Below, piece by piece: positions 35,268 to 43,636 of a DNA stretch of 64,000 nucleotides. Position numbers and translations under genes: made by a program. The notes beneath the pieces were generated by a model. That model worked only from the letters and a program-made list of their open reading frames with translations, did not search any database and was not told the DNA's origin. The stretch comes from an uncultured Alphaproteobacteria bacterium. GTDB taxonomy: Bacteria; Pseudomonadota; Alphaproteobacteria; UBA8366; JADFVY01. The stretch is taken from contig CAMYKU010000011.1 in assembly GCA_947259105.1 (NCBI GenBank), positions 1 through 64,000 of the forward strand, read 5' to 3'. Each line of letters opens with the position of its first letter. Position 1 is the first letter of the stretch.

Positions 35268-35325
35268 GGGCAATATCCAATCGAGCTGAACCGATACGGT
35301 TCAGCTCGATCGGATGAAATTGCCC
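35268..35325. repeat. Palindromic hairpin element next to the IS right end
   Basis: Perfect 14-bp inner arms (ATCGAGCTGAACCG and its complement, 3-base loop at 35294-35296) are flanked by outer arms GGGCAAT (35268-35274) and ATTGCCC (35319-35325) with small internal mismatches. It begins immediately after the IS630 target TA. Confidence 0.8.
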
Positions 35326-35340
35326 GCTGTTTCATAGGGC

Positions 35341-35402
35341 GAGCAGCTTTATCCGCACAAACGGAAGCGCCGGAAGCGATGCCGTTTGTGCGGATGCTGC
35401 TC
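35341..35402. repeat. Second palindromic hairpin element
   Basis: Arms ATCCGCACAAACGG (35351-35364) and its exact complement (35382-35395) surround a 17-base loop, extended by GAGCAGC (35341-35347) and GCTGCTC (35396-35402). It lies 12 bp before the 3' end of the HNH gene and could end its transcription, but the double palindrome next to an IS suggests a mobile repeat remnant. Confidence 0.75.
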
Positions 35403-35414
35403 TAGCGGCTGCGG

Positions 35415-35978
35415 TCAATACGGATCCAGCTCGGTATCCCAGTACAGGAAGTCGCGCCAGGACTCGTGCAGGAAGTTCGGCGGGAAGGACCGGCCGTTTT
35501 CCTGCAACTGCCATGTTGTCGGCTGGTACGGCATGCGCCGCGGCGTCATCCCGCATTCCCGCGGCATCCGGCTGCCCTTGTGCAGGTTGCAGGGGCCACA
35601 CGCGGCCACGACGTTTTCCCAGGTCGTCCGCCCGCCGCGGGAGCGGGGCACCAGGTGGTCGAAGGTCAGGTCATGGGTCGGCGAGGCCTCGCCGCAATAC
35701 TGGCAGACGAAACGGTCGCGCAGGAACACGTTGAATCGCGTGAACGCCGCGCTGCGCTTGGTCGGGACATATTCCTTCAGCGAGATGACGCTGGGCAGAC
35801 GCATCTGCATGGAGGGCGAATGAACCTCCAGATCGTATTCGGAAACGATATTGACGCGCTCGAGGAATACCGCCTTTACCGTTTCCTGCCAGGGCCACAA
35901 CGACAAGGGGAAGTAGCTGAGCGGCCGGAAGTCGGCGTTCAGCACCAGGGCCGGGCAACTGTGTGGTTCTACGGTCAT
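35415..35978 (-). CDS. HNH endonuclease family protein
   Basis: The 187-residue protein has a classic zinc-binding HNH module in its C-terminal half: CQYCGEASPTHDLTFDHLVP (two Cys, then the catalytic His), RSRGG, WENVVAACGPCNLHKG (central Asn and the second Cys pair). The N-terminal half (ALVLNADFRPLSYFPLSLWP) is conserved in a widespread alphaproteobacterial chromosomal HNH family, so this is probably a housekeeping nuclease rather than part of a defence island. It stands alone; the role is not established. Confidence 0.88.
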   Translation of the reverse strand: MTVEPHSCPALVLNADFRPLSYFPLSLWPWQETVKAVFLERVNIVSEYDLEVHSPSMQMRLPSVISLKEYVPTKRSAAFTRFNVFLRDRFVCQYCGEASPTHDLTFDHLVPRSRGGRTTWENVVAACGPCNLHKGSRMPRECGMTPRRMPYQPTTWQLQENGRSFPPNFLHESWRDFLYWDTELDPY

Positions 35979-36026
35979 CCTTTTGTCTTCGTGTTCGGCC
36001 GCCGGGATTCGCGTCCCGACACGCGC

Positions 36027-36053
36027 ATTGTAGATAACCGACCGTTAACGCAA
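36027..36053 (-). promoter_or_regulatory. Possible promoter of the HNH gene
   Basis: On the minus strand TTGCGT (36053-36048), a 15-bp spacer and TACAAT (36032-36027) lie about 50 bp before the HNH start in an AT-rich patch. The spacer is short, so the call is tentative. Confidence 0.35.
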
Positions 36054-36171
36054 TTACAAGATATCGTGGCTTTTGAAACGATTACAGCATTATGGCAGGC
36101 TCGCCCGACCACCCGGCGAAGGCGTCGGCAGGCTGAATTCCCTGCCACCACCATATCGAATTGAGCCGATG

Positions 36172-36801
36172 CTATCGCCCCGTCCACGAATAGTAGTGCC
36201 AGAGCAGCATCGCCGCAGGGCCGCGCCACGGACGCCAGGCCTCCGCGATTTCCGTGAGCGCTTTGCGGTTCGGGCGATCGTCGAGCCCCTTGAGCCGTTG
36301 CGCGCCGACCATCAGGGCGAGGTCGTCGGCCGGGAAGGCGTCCGGCCGGCCGAGCGCGAACAGCAGATAGATCTCGGCGCTCCAGCGGCCGATACCCTTG
36401 AGTCGGACCAACTCTTCCACGACGTCCTCGTCGGCCCGAAGGGCCAGACCGTCGAGATCGATGGCGCCGTTCGATACGGCCTCGGCCAGGCTATGCGCGT
36501 AGCTCGCCTTCTGGCGGCTGAGGCCGACGGCGCGCAACGCATCCGCATCAAGCGCCAGCACGGTTTGGGGGCTCAACGGATCCGCGGCGCTCACCAGCCG
36601 TCCCCAGACCGTGGCGGCGGCGGCCTTGGACACCTGCTGCGAGACGATCGCACCGAGCAGGGCCTCGAAACCGGCATCGCGGCGGCGCAAGGCGGGCGGC
36701 CCGGCTTCCGCGAGCACGCGTCCAACGTCGGCGTCCAGGGCCGCCAGCGCTTCGAGCGCTTCGGCCAGCAAGTCGTTATCGAGGACGGGATGTGGCGCCA
36801 T
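36172..36801 (-). CDS. DNA-3-methyladenine glycosylase II (AlkA-like, HhH-GPD)
   Basis: The 209-residue protein has the helix-hairpin-helix GPD fold: GAIVSQQVSKAAAATVWGRL, then LKGIGRWSAEIYLLFALGRP (the hairpin) and DAFPADDLAL with the catalytic Asp. It excises alkylated purines in base excision repair. It is shorter than E. coli AlkA, lacking the N-terminal TBP-like domain, as is usual for the compact bacterial form. The start ATG lies in the middle of a perfect 16-bp palindrome (36793-36808), which could affect translation. It begins 9 bp after the stop of the upstream minus-strand gene and is probably read with it. Confidence 0.88.
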   Translation of the reverse strand: MAPHPVLDNDLLAEALEALAALDADVGRVLAEAGPPALRRRDAGFEALLGAIVSQQVSKAAAATVWGRLVSAADPLSPQTVLALDADALRAVGLSRQKASYAHSLAEAVSNGAIDLDGLALRADEDVVEELVRLKGIGRWSAEIYLLFALGRPDAFPADDLALMVGAQRLKGLDDRPNRKALTEIAEAWRPWRGPAAMLLWHYYSWTGR

Positions 36802-36808
36802 GGCGCCA
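36793..36808. repeat. Perfect palindrome TGGCGCCATGGCGCCA, copy 1
   Basis: This 16-bp self-complementary sequence contains the alkA-like start codon. The identical 16 bases occur again at 38795-38810. Confidence 0.8.
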
Positions 36809-36810
36809 GC

Positions 36811-37839
36811 TTACCCCAGGCCGGCTTCCTTCAAAAGAGGATCAAGCGAGGCGTGGATGTTGGACGATGTGTTGCGAATGAACGCCAGCAGCGCCTTTTC
36901 GTTCTCGTGCAGCACGCCGTCGCGCTTGACGCGGCTGATCAGCCAGCGTGCCTCTTCCTCGTCGATCGTCTCGCGCTCGTACGCGATTTGCGCCTCTCGC
37001 GCTTCGCCGTCGAGGTCGCGCTCCCGAATGGGGCCCTCCATCGCCTTCATCGCCATCCGGAAACGCGCCCCCAGATCCACCTGGCCGGAGCCCAGCTTGA
37101 GGCTGTCGGCGCCGACCTGCCCCAACAGATTGAGCGTGCCGCGCCGCTCCTTCAGCCAGTCCTCGCGGCGCAGCACTTCCTCTGCCGCCGGCGGCGGGGT
37201 GTGCGGCCGCGGGAACATCAGATGGTTGCCGATGGCGTAGACGAAGAGCTCCTTCCAGGACGGGTGGTTCTCGGACCCGGCGGTCGCATCGTTGAGGTCG
37301 AACATGATCTCCGCCTCCAGCCGCGTGACGGTGATGCCGCCCAGCGTGGCGGGCGCGTAGATAGCCCGCTTGATCAGTTCGACGTCGACCGGGTCGACCA
37401 CCCTGGGCCGGCGGCCCCTGCCGTAGGCGGCGTCGTCCGGTTCGAGGACGCTTTCGCGCACGGCGAACAGGACGAACTCGGCAAGCTCCGCGGGACAGGA
37501 TTCCGCCCAGTGCATGATGTTGCAGAGCAGTTCCAGCTCGGTCCCGCTTTCGATGCGATTGTCCCGCACGATCCGCTGCATCAGGTAGCGGGCGTGCCCT
37601 TCGTCGACGTATCCCCGCGGCGTCGTCTGCCAGACGAAATAGTCGGTCAGGGCATCGACATAGAGTTGGGGCCAGCTTTCGTCCTTTTCGGTACATTCCT
37701 CGTCGAGGCGGAAGATGGCTTCCGCCTCGGTGTCGTCCGTCGCGCCGTCCTGGAAGACCTCGCGGCGCAACCAGGCCACGTCGGTGGACGTAATGGACCT
37801 GCGCGCTATGATCGCGTCGATGATGTCTGTGCCGTGCAT
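36811..37839 (-). CDS. Hypothetical protein with an internally duplicated helical domain
   Basis: The 342-residue protein matches no function I can name. It contains two related halves: SITSTDVAWLRREVF... SWPQLYVDALTDYFVW... YVDEGHARYLMQRIV and GITVTRLEAEIMF... SWKELFVYAIGNHLMF... IDEEEARWLISRVK. Each has an acidic EF-hand-like or TerB-like feel, but no canonical calcium loop is visible. It has no signal peptide, so it is probably cytoplasmic. Proteins of this kind appear in alphaproteobacterial genomes as conserved hypotheticals. It is upstream of the AlkA-like gene on the same strand (9-bp gap). Confidence 0.75.
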   Translation of the reverse strand: MHGTDIIDAIIARRSITSTDVAWLRREVFQDGATDDTEAEAIFRLDEECTEKDESWPQLYVDALTDYFVWQTTPRGYVDEGHARYLMQRIVRDNRIESGTELELLCNIMHWAESCPAELAEFVLFAVRESVLEPDDAAYGRGRRPRVVDPVDVELIKRAIYAPATLGGITVTRLEAEIMFDLNDATAGSENHPSWKELFVYAIGNHLMFPRPHTPPPAAEEVLRREDWLKERRGTLNLLGQVGADSLKLGSGQVDLGARFRMAMKAMEGPIRERDLDGEAREAQIAYERETIDEEEARWLISRVKRDGVLHENEKALLAFIRNTSSNIHASLDPLLKEAGLG

Positions 37840-37949
37840 GTACTGGATCCCACGGTCGGTTTTGCGGTAAGGCCGGCCCGATCTTTGCCCATCGAGGATA
37901 ATATCGCGTTAATGCGCCGCAGCCGGCCCACCATGGCGGATCGCGCCCA

Positions 37950-38789
37950 ATGACCGTTACCCGCTTCGCGCCCAGCCCGACCGGCCGGCTGCATGTCGGC
38001 CACGCCTACAGCGCGCTGTTCGCGGCGCGGGCGGCCGCGGATGCGGGCGGGCGCTTCCTGCTGCGTATCGAGGATATCGATGCCGGACGCTGCCGGCCCG
38101 AATTCGAGGACGCCATATACGAGGATCTCGCCTGGCTGGGGCTGGCATGGGAACAGCCGGTGCGCCGGCAGTCCGAGCATATGCAAGACTATTCTGCGGC
38201 ACTCGACAAACTGGATGACATTGGTGTTTTATATCCCTGTTTTTGCACGAGAAAAGATATAGAAAGAGAGGTAGAGGCTGCGGGGCGCGCGCCGCACGGG
38301 CCGGACGGCGCGCTCTATCCGGGCACCTGCCGCGCGCTCTCGGCCCGGGAGCGCGAAGATCTTGTCGCCGCGGGCGAGCCCCATGCGCTGCGGCTGGACA
38401 TGGCGGCGGCGGCGGCGCTGGCCGGGAGGCTGACCTTCGCCGACCGCGAGTACGGCACGATCGCGGTCGACGGGTCCGGTTGCGGCGACGTCGTGCTGGC
38501 CCGCAAGGACACGCCGACCAGCTACCATCTGGCGGTCACCGTCGACGACGCGATCCAGGGCGTCACGCTGGTCACGCGCGGGGCGGATCTGCTGCACGCG
38601 ACCCACATCCACCGCATCCTGCAGGCCCTGCTCCGCCTGCCGGTGCCGGAATACATGCACCACGGGCTGCTGACCGGCGCGGACGGCAAGCGCTTCGCCA
38701 AGCGCGACCGGAGCCTGACCATCGAGGCCCTGCGCGAGGCCGGGAAGAGTCCGACGGAGGTGCGCGCGATGGCGGGCATGCCGGACTGA
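37950..38789 (+). CDS. gluQRS: Glutamyl-Q tRNA(Asp) synthetase
   Basis: The 279-residue enzyme is a truncated glutamyl-tRNA synthetase: APSPTGRLHVGHAYSALFAA holds the HIGH-class motif, LLRIEDIDAGR follows, zinc-ligand cysteines lie in CFCTRKDIE and PGTCR, and GKRFAKRDRS is the KMSKS equivalent. The anticodon-binding domain of GltX is absent, as expected. It attaches glutamate to queuosine in tRNA(Asp). A short AT-rich patch at 38218-38275 lies within the frame without breaking it. It is divergent from the duplicated-domain gene. Confidence 0.93.
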   Translation: MTVTRFAPSPTGRLHVGHAYSALFAARAAADAGGRFLLRIEDIDAGRCRPEFEDAIYEDLAWLGLAWEQPVRRQSEHMQDYSAALDKLDDIGVLYPCFCTRKDIEREVEAAGRAPHGPDGALYPGTCRALSAREREDLVAAGEPHALRLDMAAAAALAGRLTFADREYGTIAVDGSGCGDVVLARKDTPTSYHLAVTVDDAIQGVTLVTRGADLLHATHIHRILQALLRLPVPEYMHHGLLTGADGKRFAKRDRSLTIEALREAGKSPTEVRAMAGMPD

Positions 38790-38794
38790 TCGTC

Positions 38795-38810
38795 TGGCGC
38801 CATGGCGCCA
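38795..38810. repeat. Perfect palindrome TGGCGCCATGGCGCCA, copy 2
   Basis: Identical to 36793-36808 and here extended by one C/G pair. It lies between the convergent ends of gluQRS and the Nudix gene, where it could act as a weak bidirectional terminator stem, although no T-run follows. Confidence 0.75.
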
Positions 38811-38820
38811 GCCGCCCGCC

Positions 38821-39675
38821 TCAGCGCGAGCGTCTGAGACCCAGGCACAGCGCCACGTAGTCCGGCTCGCTGTCGGCGTCGATCAGGCCGTGGCGGATCA
38901 GGAAATCGATAATGACGAGGTTGCAGTTGAACTTGAACTCGAAGGTCTCGCGCACCACCTCCGCGACCCGCCCTATGGGCCACAGCTCGAAGGCCTCCAC
39001 CTCGCCGTCGGTATTGCGTGGCTCGAAATCCGCCGGCAGTTCCAGGTCGTAGCAGAATTGCTGATCCGGCTTCACCCCGCCCTCGAACTGATGGCAGTAG
39101 GAGATCGTCCCGACCGCGCACGAGGTGGCGGCCAGTTCCCTAGGTATATCAGTCTCTTCCGCGCATTCCTTGACGACGTTCGCCATCAGGCCGACGCCGA
39201 TCGGCTGGCCGCCGGCGACCATGTTGTCGAGCATGCCCGGATAGGTCGGCTTGTCGCGGGCGCGCCGCGCGATCCACATGTGCAGACCGTCGGGCTTGCG
39301 CACATAGCCGTTGACGTGCACGCCCCAGCTGCGCACGCCGAGCCACGGGCAGGTGGCGCGCTCGACCCGCAGCAGCGGCGCGGCGCCCCATCCGGGCATG
39401 ACCGGGTAGAACTCGCCCCGCCAGCCGGGGAAATCGCCGTCCTGGCGCAGGGCTTCCAGCAATTCGTCCATCGCGGCGCTGCGGGTCGCGAAATCGTCCA
39501 GCCCGGGGGCGAGCGCCAGATAGTCGGGCCCGGCGACGATGGTATCGGGAAAAGCCTTCAGCCGTTCGATCCGGTCGCGCCTTATATGGCCGACGACATG
39601 CCCCGCAACGGCGAACGGAATGAAATCGCCGCGGGTCCAGTTGTTGGCATGGCGGATATGGTCGAGGAAGGACAC
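38821..39675 (-). CDS. Nudix hydrolase, DUF4743 family
   Basis: The 284-residue protein has an N-terminal DUF4743 region (FIPFAVAGHVVGHIRRDRIE) and a Nudix fold with WGVHVNGYVRK, MWIARRARDKPTYPGMLDN and the Nudix box MVAGGQPIGVGLMANVVKEC followed by AEETDIP. The box deviates from the consensus: the early Glu is missing and Arg-Glu is Lys-Glu, a variation typical of this subgroup, related to thiamine-diphosphate-acting Nudix enzymes of fungi and plants. It probably hydrolyses a nucleoside-diphosphate-type or thiamine derivative. The cyclase gene lies just upstream on the same strand. Confidence 0.85.
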   Translation of the reverse strand: MSFLDHIRHANNWTRGDFIPFAVAGHVVGHIRRDRIERLKAFPDTIVAGPDYLALAPGLDDFATRSAAMDELLEALRQDGDFPGWRGEFYPVMPGWGAAPLLRVERATCPWLGVRSWGVHVNGYVRKPDGLHMWIARRARDKPTYPGMLDNMVAGGQPIGVGLMANVVKECAEETDIPRELAATSCAVGTISYCHQFEGGVKPDQQFCYDLELPADFEPRNTDGEVEAFELWPIGRVAEVVRETFEFKFNCNLVIIDFLIRHGLIDADSEPDYVALCLGLRRSR

Positions 39676-39685
39676 CGCCGTTGCG

Positions 39686-40900
39686 TCACTCCGCGGGCGG
39701 CGGCGCGTAGACTCGCCGTCCGGTCTCCACCCCGCGCAGCGCCGTTTCGCCCAGCGGCTCCCAGTCCAGCGGCATCAGGCGCGAAAACGCGTTCGAAACC
39801 ACGATCCGCCGGTCGAGGGTCTTGGTCAGGCCCTCCAGCCGCACGGCCTCGTTCACCGCCGGGCCCACGGCGGTAAAGTCGATTCGTTCCGGCACGCCCA
39901 CATTGCCGAACAGCACTTCGCCTACATGAAGCGCGAGGCCGAAGTCGAGCGGCTGTTCGCCCTGTGCCACGCGCGAGTCATTGAGCCCCTCGAGGCGCCT
40001 TTCGGCATCCTGCGCGGCTGCCATCGCCGTGCGGGCGGCGCGCTGATCGCCGCCGGGTCCCTCGACCTGGAAGATGGCGAGCACCGCATCGCCGATGAAG
40101 CGCAGCACCTCTCCGCCATGGTCGAGCACCGCGCCTGCGGTGCATTCGAAATATCCGTTCAGCAATTCGAGGAATTTCGGGCCGGGCAGCCGGTCGGCCA
40201 GCGGCGTCGACCCCCGCAGGTCGCTGTACCAGATGACCGCGTGCAGCAACTCGCCGTCGCCGCGCTGGATCTGACCCTCCAGCACCCGGCGCCCCGCATC
40301 GGCGCCAAGATAGGCGGTCAGAACGTTGAGCGCGGTCTGCTCCCGTTTGGCCATTTTGACGCCGACGGCGAGCCGGTCCTGCACGCGCCGAAGCGCGGCC
40401 AGATCGTCGTCGCTGAACCCGCCCGGCCGGTCGGTGGACCAGCTGACGAGCATCCCGTCCCGATCCCGGCGCGCCTGCGACTGATCGCCGAAAAACGACA
40501 GCCGGCCGAAATAGTTGGTAATGCCGCGGTTGCGCAGGTCCACCAGCAGCGGATAGTCGCGCCACTCGCCGGTCTCGTCCTCAAGCGACATGTTAAGCTC
40601 GGTGTCGCCGCTGTCTTCCAGGCGTTTCAGCGGGCTCTGTTCCCAGTCCGGGCTGGACTCCTGGGTCCGCCGGTGACTTGTTTGCTCCGGCGCCTGGCCA
40701 CGCCACCAGCGGTAGCTGATCGCCCCGACCAGGGGATGGAGGGTCCGCACCGCGAGATGCGCCCGCCGGACCGGGATTCCGGCCTCCGACAGGCGGTCGC
40801 AGACACCGACGAACAGCCGCTCCATGTCGACCTCGCACAGCGCCTGGCTGACGGCCCAGTCGGTGATCTCCCGTAATGCGGCTTCGCGGTCTGCGGCCAT
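39686..40900 (-). CDS. Class III adenylate/guanylate cyclase
   Basis: This 404-residue protein (ATG 40900 with GGAAGGAAG upstream; the open frame before it is not protein-like) has an N-terminal ~200-residue regulatory region (ALREITDWAVSQALCEVDME) and a C-terminal class III catalytic domain: IWYSDLRGSTPLADRLPG with the first metal Asp, HGGEVLRFIGDAVLAIF with the second, and RIDFTAVGPAVNEAVRLEGL with the transition-state region. It has no membrane helices, so it is a soluble cyclase making cAMP or possibly cGMP. The sensory input is not identifiable. Confidence 0.87.
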   Translation of the reverse strand: MAADREAALREITDWAVSQALCEVDMERLFVGVCDRLSEAGIPVRRAHLAVRTLHPLVGAISYRWWRGQAPEQTSHRRTQESSPDWEQSPLKRLEDSGDTELNMSLEDETGEWRDYPLLVDLRNRGITNYFGRLSFFGDQSQARRDRDGMLVSWSTDRPGGFSDDDLAALRRVQDRLAVGVKMAKREQTALNVLTAYLGADAGRRVLEGQIQRGDGELLHAVIWYSDLRGSTPLADRLPGPKFLELLNGYFECTAGAVLDHGGEVLRFIGDAVLAIFQVEGPGGDQRAARTAMAAAQDAERRLEGLNDSRVAQGEQPLDFGLALHVGEVLFGNVGVPERIDFTAVGPAVNEAVRLEGLTKTLDRRIVVSNAFSRLMPLDWEPLGETALRGVETGRRVYAPPPAE

Positions 40901-40983
40901 GACTTCCTTCCCCGCCGAAACTTGGGCAGGACGCAGGGACTCTACAAGGGACCGGGGGGTGTCGAAAGGACAATAATCCCCGA

Positions 40984-41271
40984 TCACCCCTTCTCGGCCG
41001 TCAGCACGGTGGACACGCCCCAGATCCGGCGCAGGCATCCGGCGATGTGATGCGCCTTCTGCGCCTCCATCCCCTGCATCTGCAGATCGATGGTCAACTC
41101 GCCGGTCGGCGCGACCCTGCTGTGCCACAGGCTGGGCACCAGCCCGCGACTGGCAAACAGCTCCAGCACGCGCGGCATCACGCCGGGGTCGGCGTCGGCG
41201 ACGACGGAAAAACAGGCGGTGGATTTTCGGCTATGCGGCGCGCGAACGCGCTCAACGAAGTCCTGGTACAT
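40984..41271 (-). CDS. ACT-domain protein, acetolactate synthase small subunit-like
   Basis: The ~95-residue protein is one ACT-like domain: STACFSVVADADPGVMPRVL (beta-alpha-beta start), ELFASRGLVPSLWHSRV, then GELTIDLQMQGM and AHHIAGCLRRIWGVSTV, matching the small regulatory IlvN/IlvM-type fold that binds amino acids. No acetolactate synthase large subunit is adjacent, so it may regulate another enzyme or act in trans. I chose ATG 41271, with GAGG 9 bases upstream; ATG 41286 has no ribosome-binding site. Confidence 0.72.
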   Translation of the reverse strand: MYQDFVERVRAPHSRKSTACFSVVADADPGVMPRVLELFASRGLVPSLWHSRVAPTGELTIDLQMQGMEAQKAHHIAGCLRRIWGVSTVLTAEKG

Positions 41272-41449
41272 GTAACGCAGCCTCATACGTCATGGGGATT
41301 GCACAAATCGGAACTGCCCGGCCTCCGGGGAGGGCCGGGAGGCTAATTCGCGCCCCAGGAAATATGTTGCACTGCATCATCATGACGGCGGCACCATACG
41401 CCCGCCTTTGGTGGAAATCAAGGAATCGCGTGGTCGCTAATGGCGTGAT

Positions 41450-42382
41450 TCAGGGAATGAGCTGGATCACCCCGGCGAGCGTGGCCAGGGCGAGCGCCGT
41501 CGACAGCACCACCGACATGCCGATCCCGCCCGACGCGACCTCGTAGCGGTGGGCCAGCACGAAGACGTTGATCCCGGCCGGCATCGCCGCCAGCAGCACC
41601 GCCACCCAGACCCAGGACTCCTGGACCGCGAAGATCTGCGTTGCGAGAACCCAGACGATGGCCGGATGCAGGACCAGCTTGACGAAGGAGACGGCGAACG
41701 CCTCCTTGATGCCGCCGGTCACCGGATATTGGGCGAGAACGCCGCCGAGCGCGAACAGGGCGCAGGGGCCGGCCGTGTCGGCCAGGGTCGCGATCACGTT
41801 GTCGATCGGCCCGGGGAGCGGCGGAGCGTAGAGCCCGTAAAGCCCGCCCGCGACGAGCGCGACGATGAAGGGATTGTGGATCAGTTCGCCGACGGTTTCC
41901 TGCGCCACCTTGCCGATCGTGCCGCCCTGCCGCCGGCCGATGCTGATTACGGTGACGATCAGCGGCACCATGATCAGCCCGTGCACGCCGATCAGCACGA
42001 ACAGCGGAACCAGCGCCTCGTCGCCGAGGATTCCGCCCACCACGGGGATGCCCAGCAGCACCGTGTTGGAATACGACGCGGCGCCACCGAACACACCCTG
42101 GTGCGACAGGCCGTTGTGGAAGACGCCGCCGGCGACCAGCATGCCGATGACGAACGCGGCGAGGGCCCCGAGATAGTAGGACAGCAGGAACCCCCACGGG
42201 ATTTCGGCGGGAATCGTGGCATTGGCCGTGTAACGGAACAGCAGCAGCGGCACCGCAACACCGAAGACGTACTGCGCCACGCCATCCACGCCGATCTGCC
42301 GGAACAGGCGGAGCTTCGCCATCAGCCAGCCGATCAGGACGATGGTGAAGGTGGGCAGAATGCTGTCGAGGACGCTTTCCAA
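41450..42382 (-). CDS. AEC family transporter (auxin efflux carrier-like)
   Basis: The 310-residue integral membrane protein has about ten hydrophobic helices and the family hallmarks IVLIGWLMAKLRLF, VFGVAVPLLLFR, SNTVLLGIPVVG and LAAMPAGINVFVLAHRY. AEC carriers export or import organic anions such as malate, or related compounds. Translation probably starts at TTG 42382, preceded by GGAGGAG with a 7-base gap. A paralogue lies immediately upstream on the same strand. The substrate is unknown. Confidence 0.87.
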   Translation of the reverse strand: MESVLDSILPTFTIVLIGWLMAKLRLFRQIGVDGVAQYVFGVAVPLLLFRYTANATIPAEIPWGFLLSYYLGALAAFVIGMLVAGGVFHNGLSHQGVFGGAASYSNTVLLGIPVVGGILGDEALVPLFVLIGVHGLIMVPLIVTVISIGRRQGGTIGKVAQETVGELIHNPFIVALVAGGLYGLYAPPLPGPIDNVIATLADTAGPCALFALGGVLAQYPVTGGIKEAFAVSFVKLVLHPAIVWVLATQIFAVQESWVWVAVLLAAMPAGINVFVLAHRYEVASGGIGMSVVLSTALALATLAGVIQLIP

Positions 42383-42520
42383 CGTGCAACTCCTCCGGCC
42401 TGTGGCGGCCCGGGCACGGCCCGCATGGGCGCGGCCGTTGCGCAGATTAGGCGGGAAAAGCTGAATTTTGGGTTACCGGGTCGTGCCGGCCGGCGCGATC
42501 CTGCGGTCGCGCGAGATGCG

Positions 42521-43459
42521 TCAGGATCGTTCGATCAGCCAGATCAGGCCGGAAATGGTGCCCGCGCCCAGCGCCGTCGACAGGACGATCGTGGTTCCCG
42601 CGGTCGCGGTGCCGGCGCCGTAGCGGTTGGCGAAAATGAAGACGTTGACCCCGGTGGGCATGGCCGACAGCAGCGTGACGACCCAGGCCCAGGTCGTTTC
42701 AAGGCCGAAGACGTGGGTCGCGAGCATCCACACGACGAGAGGCTGGACGACGAGCTTGAGGACCGAAATGACCAGGGCTTCGCCGATATATCCGGAAATG
42801 CGATACCGCGCCAGCGTGCCGCCGAGCACGAACAGCGCAACCGGCGCGCCGGCCGTGCCGAGCATCCGGATGATGTCGTCGACGGGCCCGGGCAGCGGCG
42901 GCCCGATGCGGCCGTACACGACGCCGCCGACCAGCCCGATGACCAGCGGATTGCGGATCAGGTCGAAGAGCGTCTCGCGAAGCCCGCCGAGCATGGCGCC
43001 GGTGCGGCTCTGTCCCATGCCCAGCACGATCACCAGCAGCGGCAGCAGCACGGCGTTGTGCACGCCGATCACCAGGAACAGGGGGACCGACGCCGCCTCT
43101 CCGAACACCGCCAGAATGATCGGAATGCCCAGCAGCACGGCGTTGGAAAAACAGCCGCTGCCGGCGAAGGCGCCCTGCTCGGACAGTCCCTTGCGGAATA
43201 ACACCGCCGCGATCAGCATGCCGACCGCGAACACCGCGTAAACGCCGAGATAGTACGACAGCAGCACATCCCACGGGATGTCGTCCGGCAGGCCGGCGGT
43301 CGCCAGGGTGCGGAACAGCAGCAGCGGAATCGCGATGGTGAAGACGAAATCGGAAATGCCGTCGATCGCCGCCTTGCCGAACACGCCGGCGCGCGCCGCC
43401 ACCCAGCCGATGAGCACGATGCCGAAAACCGGCGTGACGATCTCGAAGACGGTTTCCAC
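42521..43459 (-). CDS. AEC family transporter, second paralogue
   Basis: The 312-residue paralogue of the neighbouring carrier shows the same motifs (IVLIGWVAARAGVF, FTIAIPLLLFR, SNAVLLGIPIIL, SAMPTGVNVFIFANRY). The frame is open upstream, but homology to the other copy begins at about GTG 43459, which I take as start; its ribosome-binding site is weak. The pair looks like an old tandem duplication: order and topology are the same but the sequences differ throughout. Substrate unknown. Confidence 0.84.
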   Translation of the reverse strand: METVFEIVTPVFGIVLIGWVAARAGVFGKAAIDGISDFVFTIAIPLLLFRTLATAGLPDDIPWDVLLSYYLGVYAVFAVGMLIAAVLFRKGLSEQGAFAGSGCFSNAVLLGIPIILAVFGEAASVPLFLVIGVHNAVLLPLLVIVLGMGQSRTGAMLGGLRETLFDLIRNPLVIGLVGGVVYGRIGPPLPGPVDDIIRMLGTAGAPVALFVLGGTLARYRISGYIGEALVISVLKLVVQPLVVWMLATHVFGLETTWAWVVTLLSAMPTGVNVFIFANRYGAGTATAGTTIVLSTALGAGTISGLIWLIERS

Positions 43460-43636
43460 GATGCCGGCCCGGCTGATTGAACGGGAACGCGATGGTGCGG
43501 GGGCCCGACAGTCGCCGATCCTCAATGCTCTTGCAAGCCCCAAAGCGGCGGCAGCCGATGCCTGGCGCGTTTTCCTGTGGACTTGCCGAACCTCAGCCCT
43601 CATATGTGCGGGGCAGAAGTACCTGGGACCCCCCGC

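Noticed and set aside
35415-35978. HNH nuclease as part of a defence system
   Set aside because: No methylase, helicase or other defence gene is adjacent, and the N-terminal half matches a common chromosomal housekeeping HNH family.
41300-41345. GC-rich hairpin upstream of the ACT gene as an attenuator or riboswitch
   Set aside because: It has a short stem with competing pairings, no T-run and no leader peptide with branched-chain codons visible.
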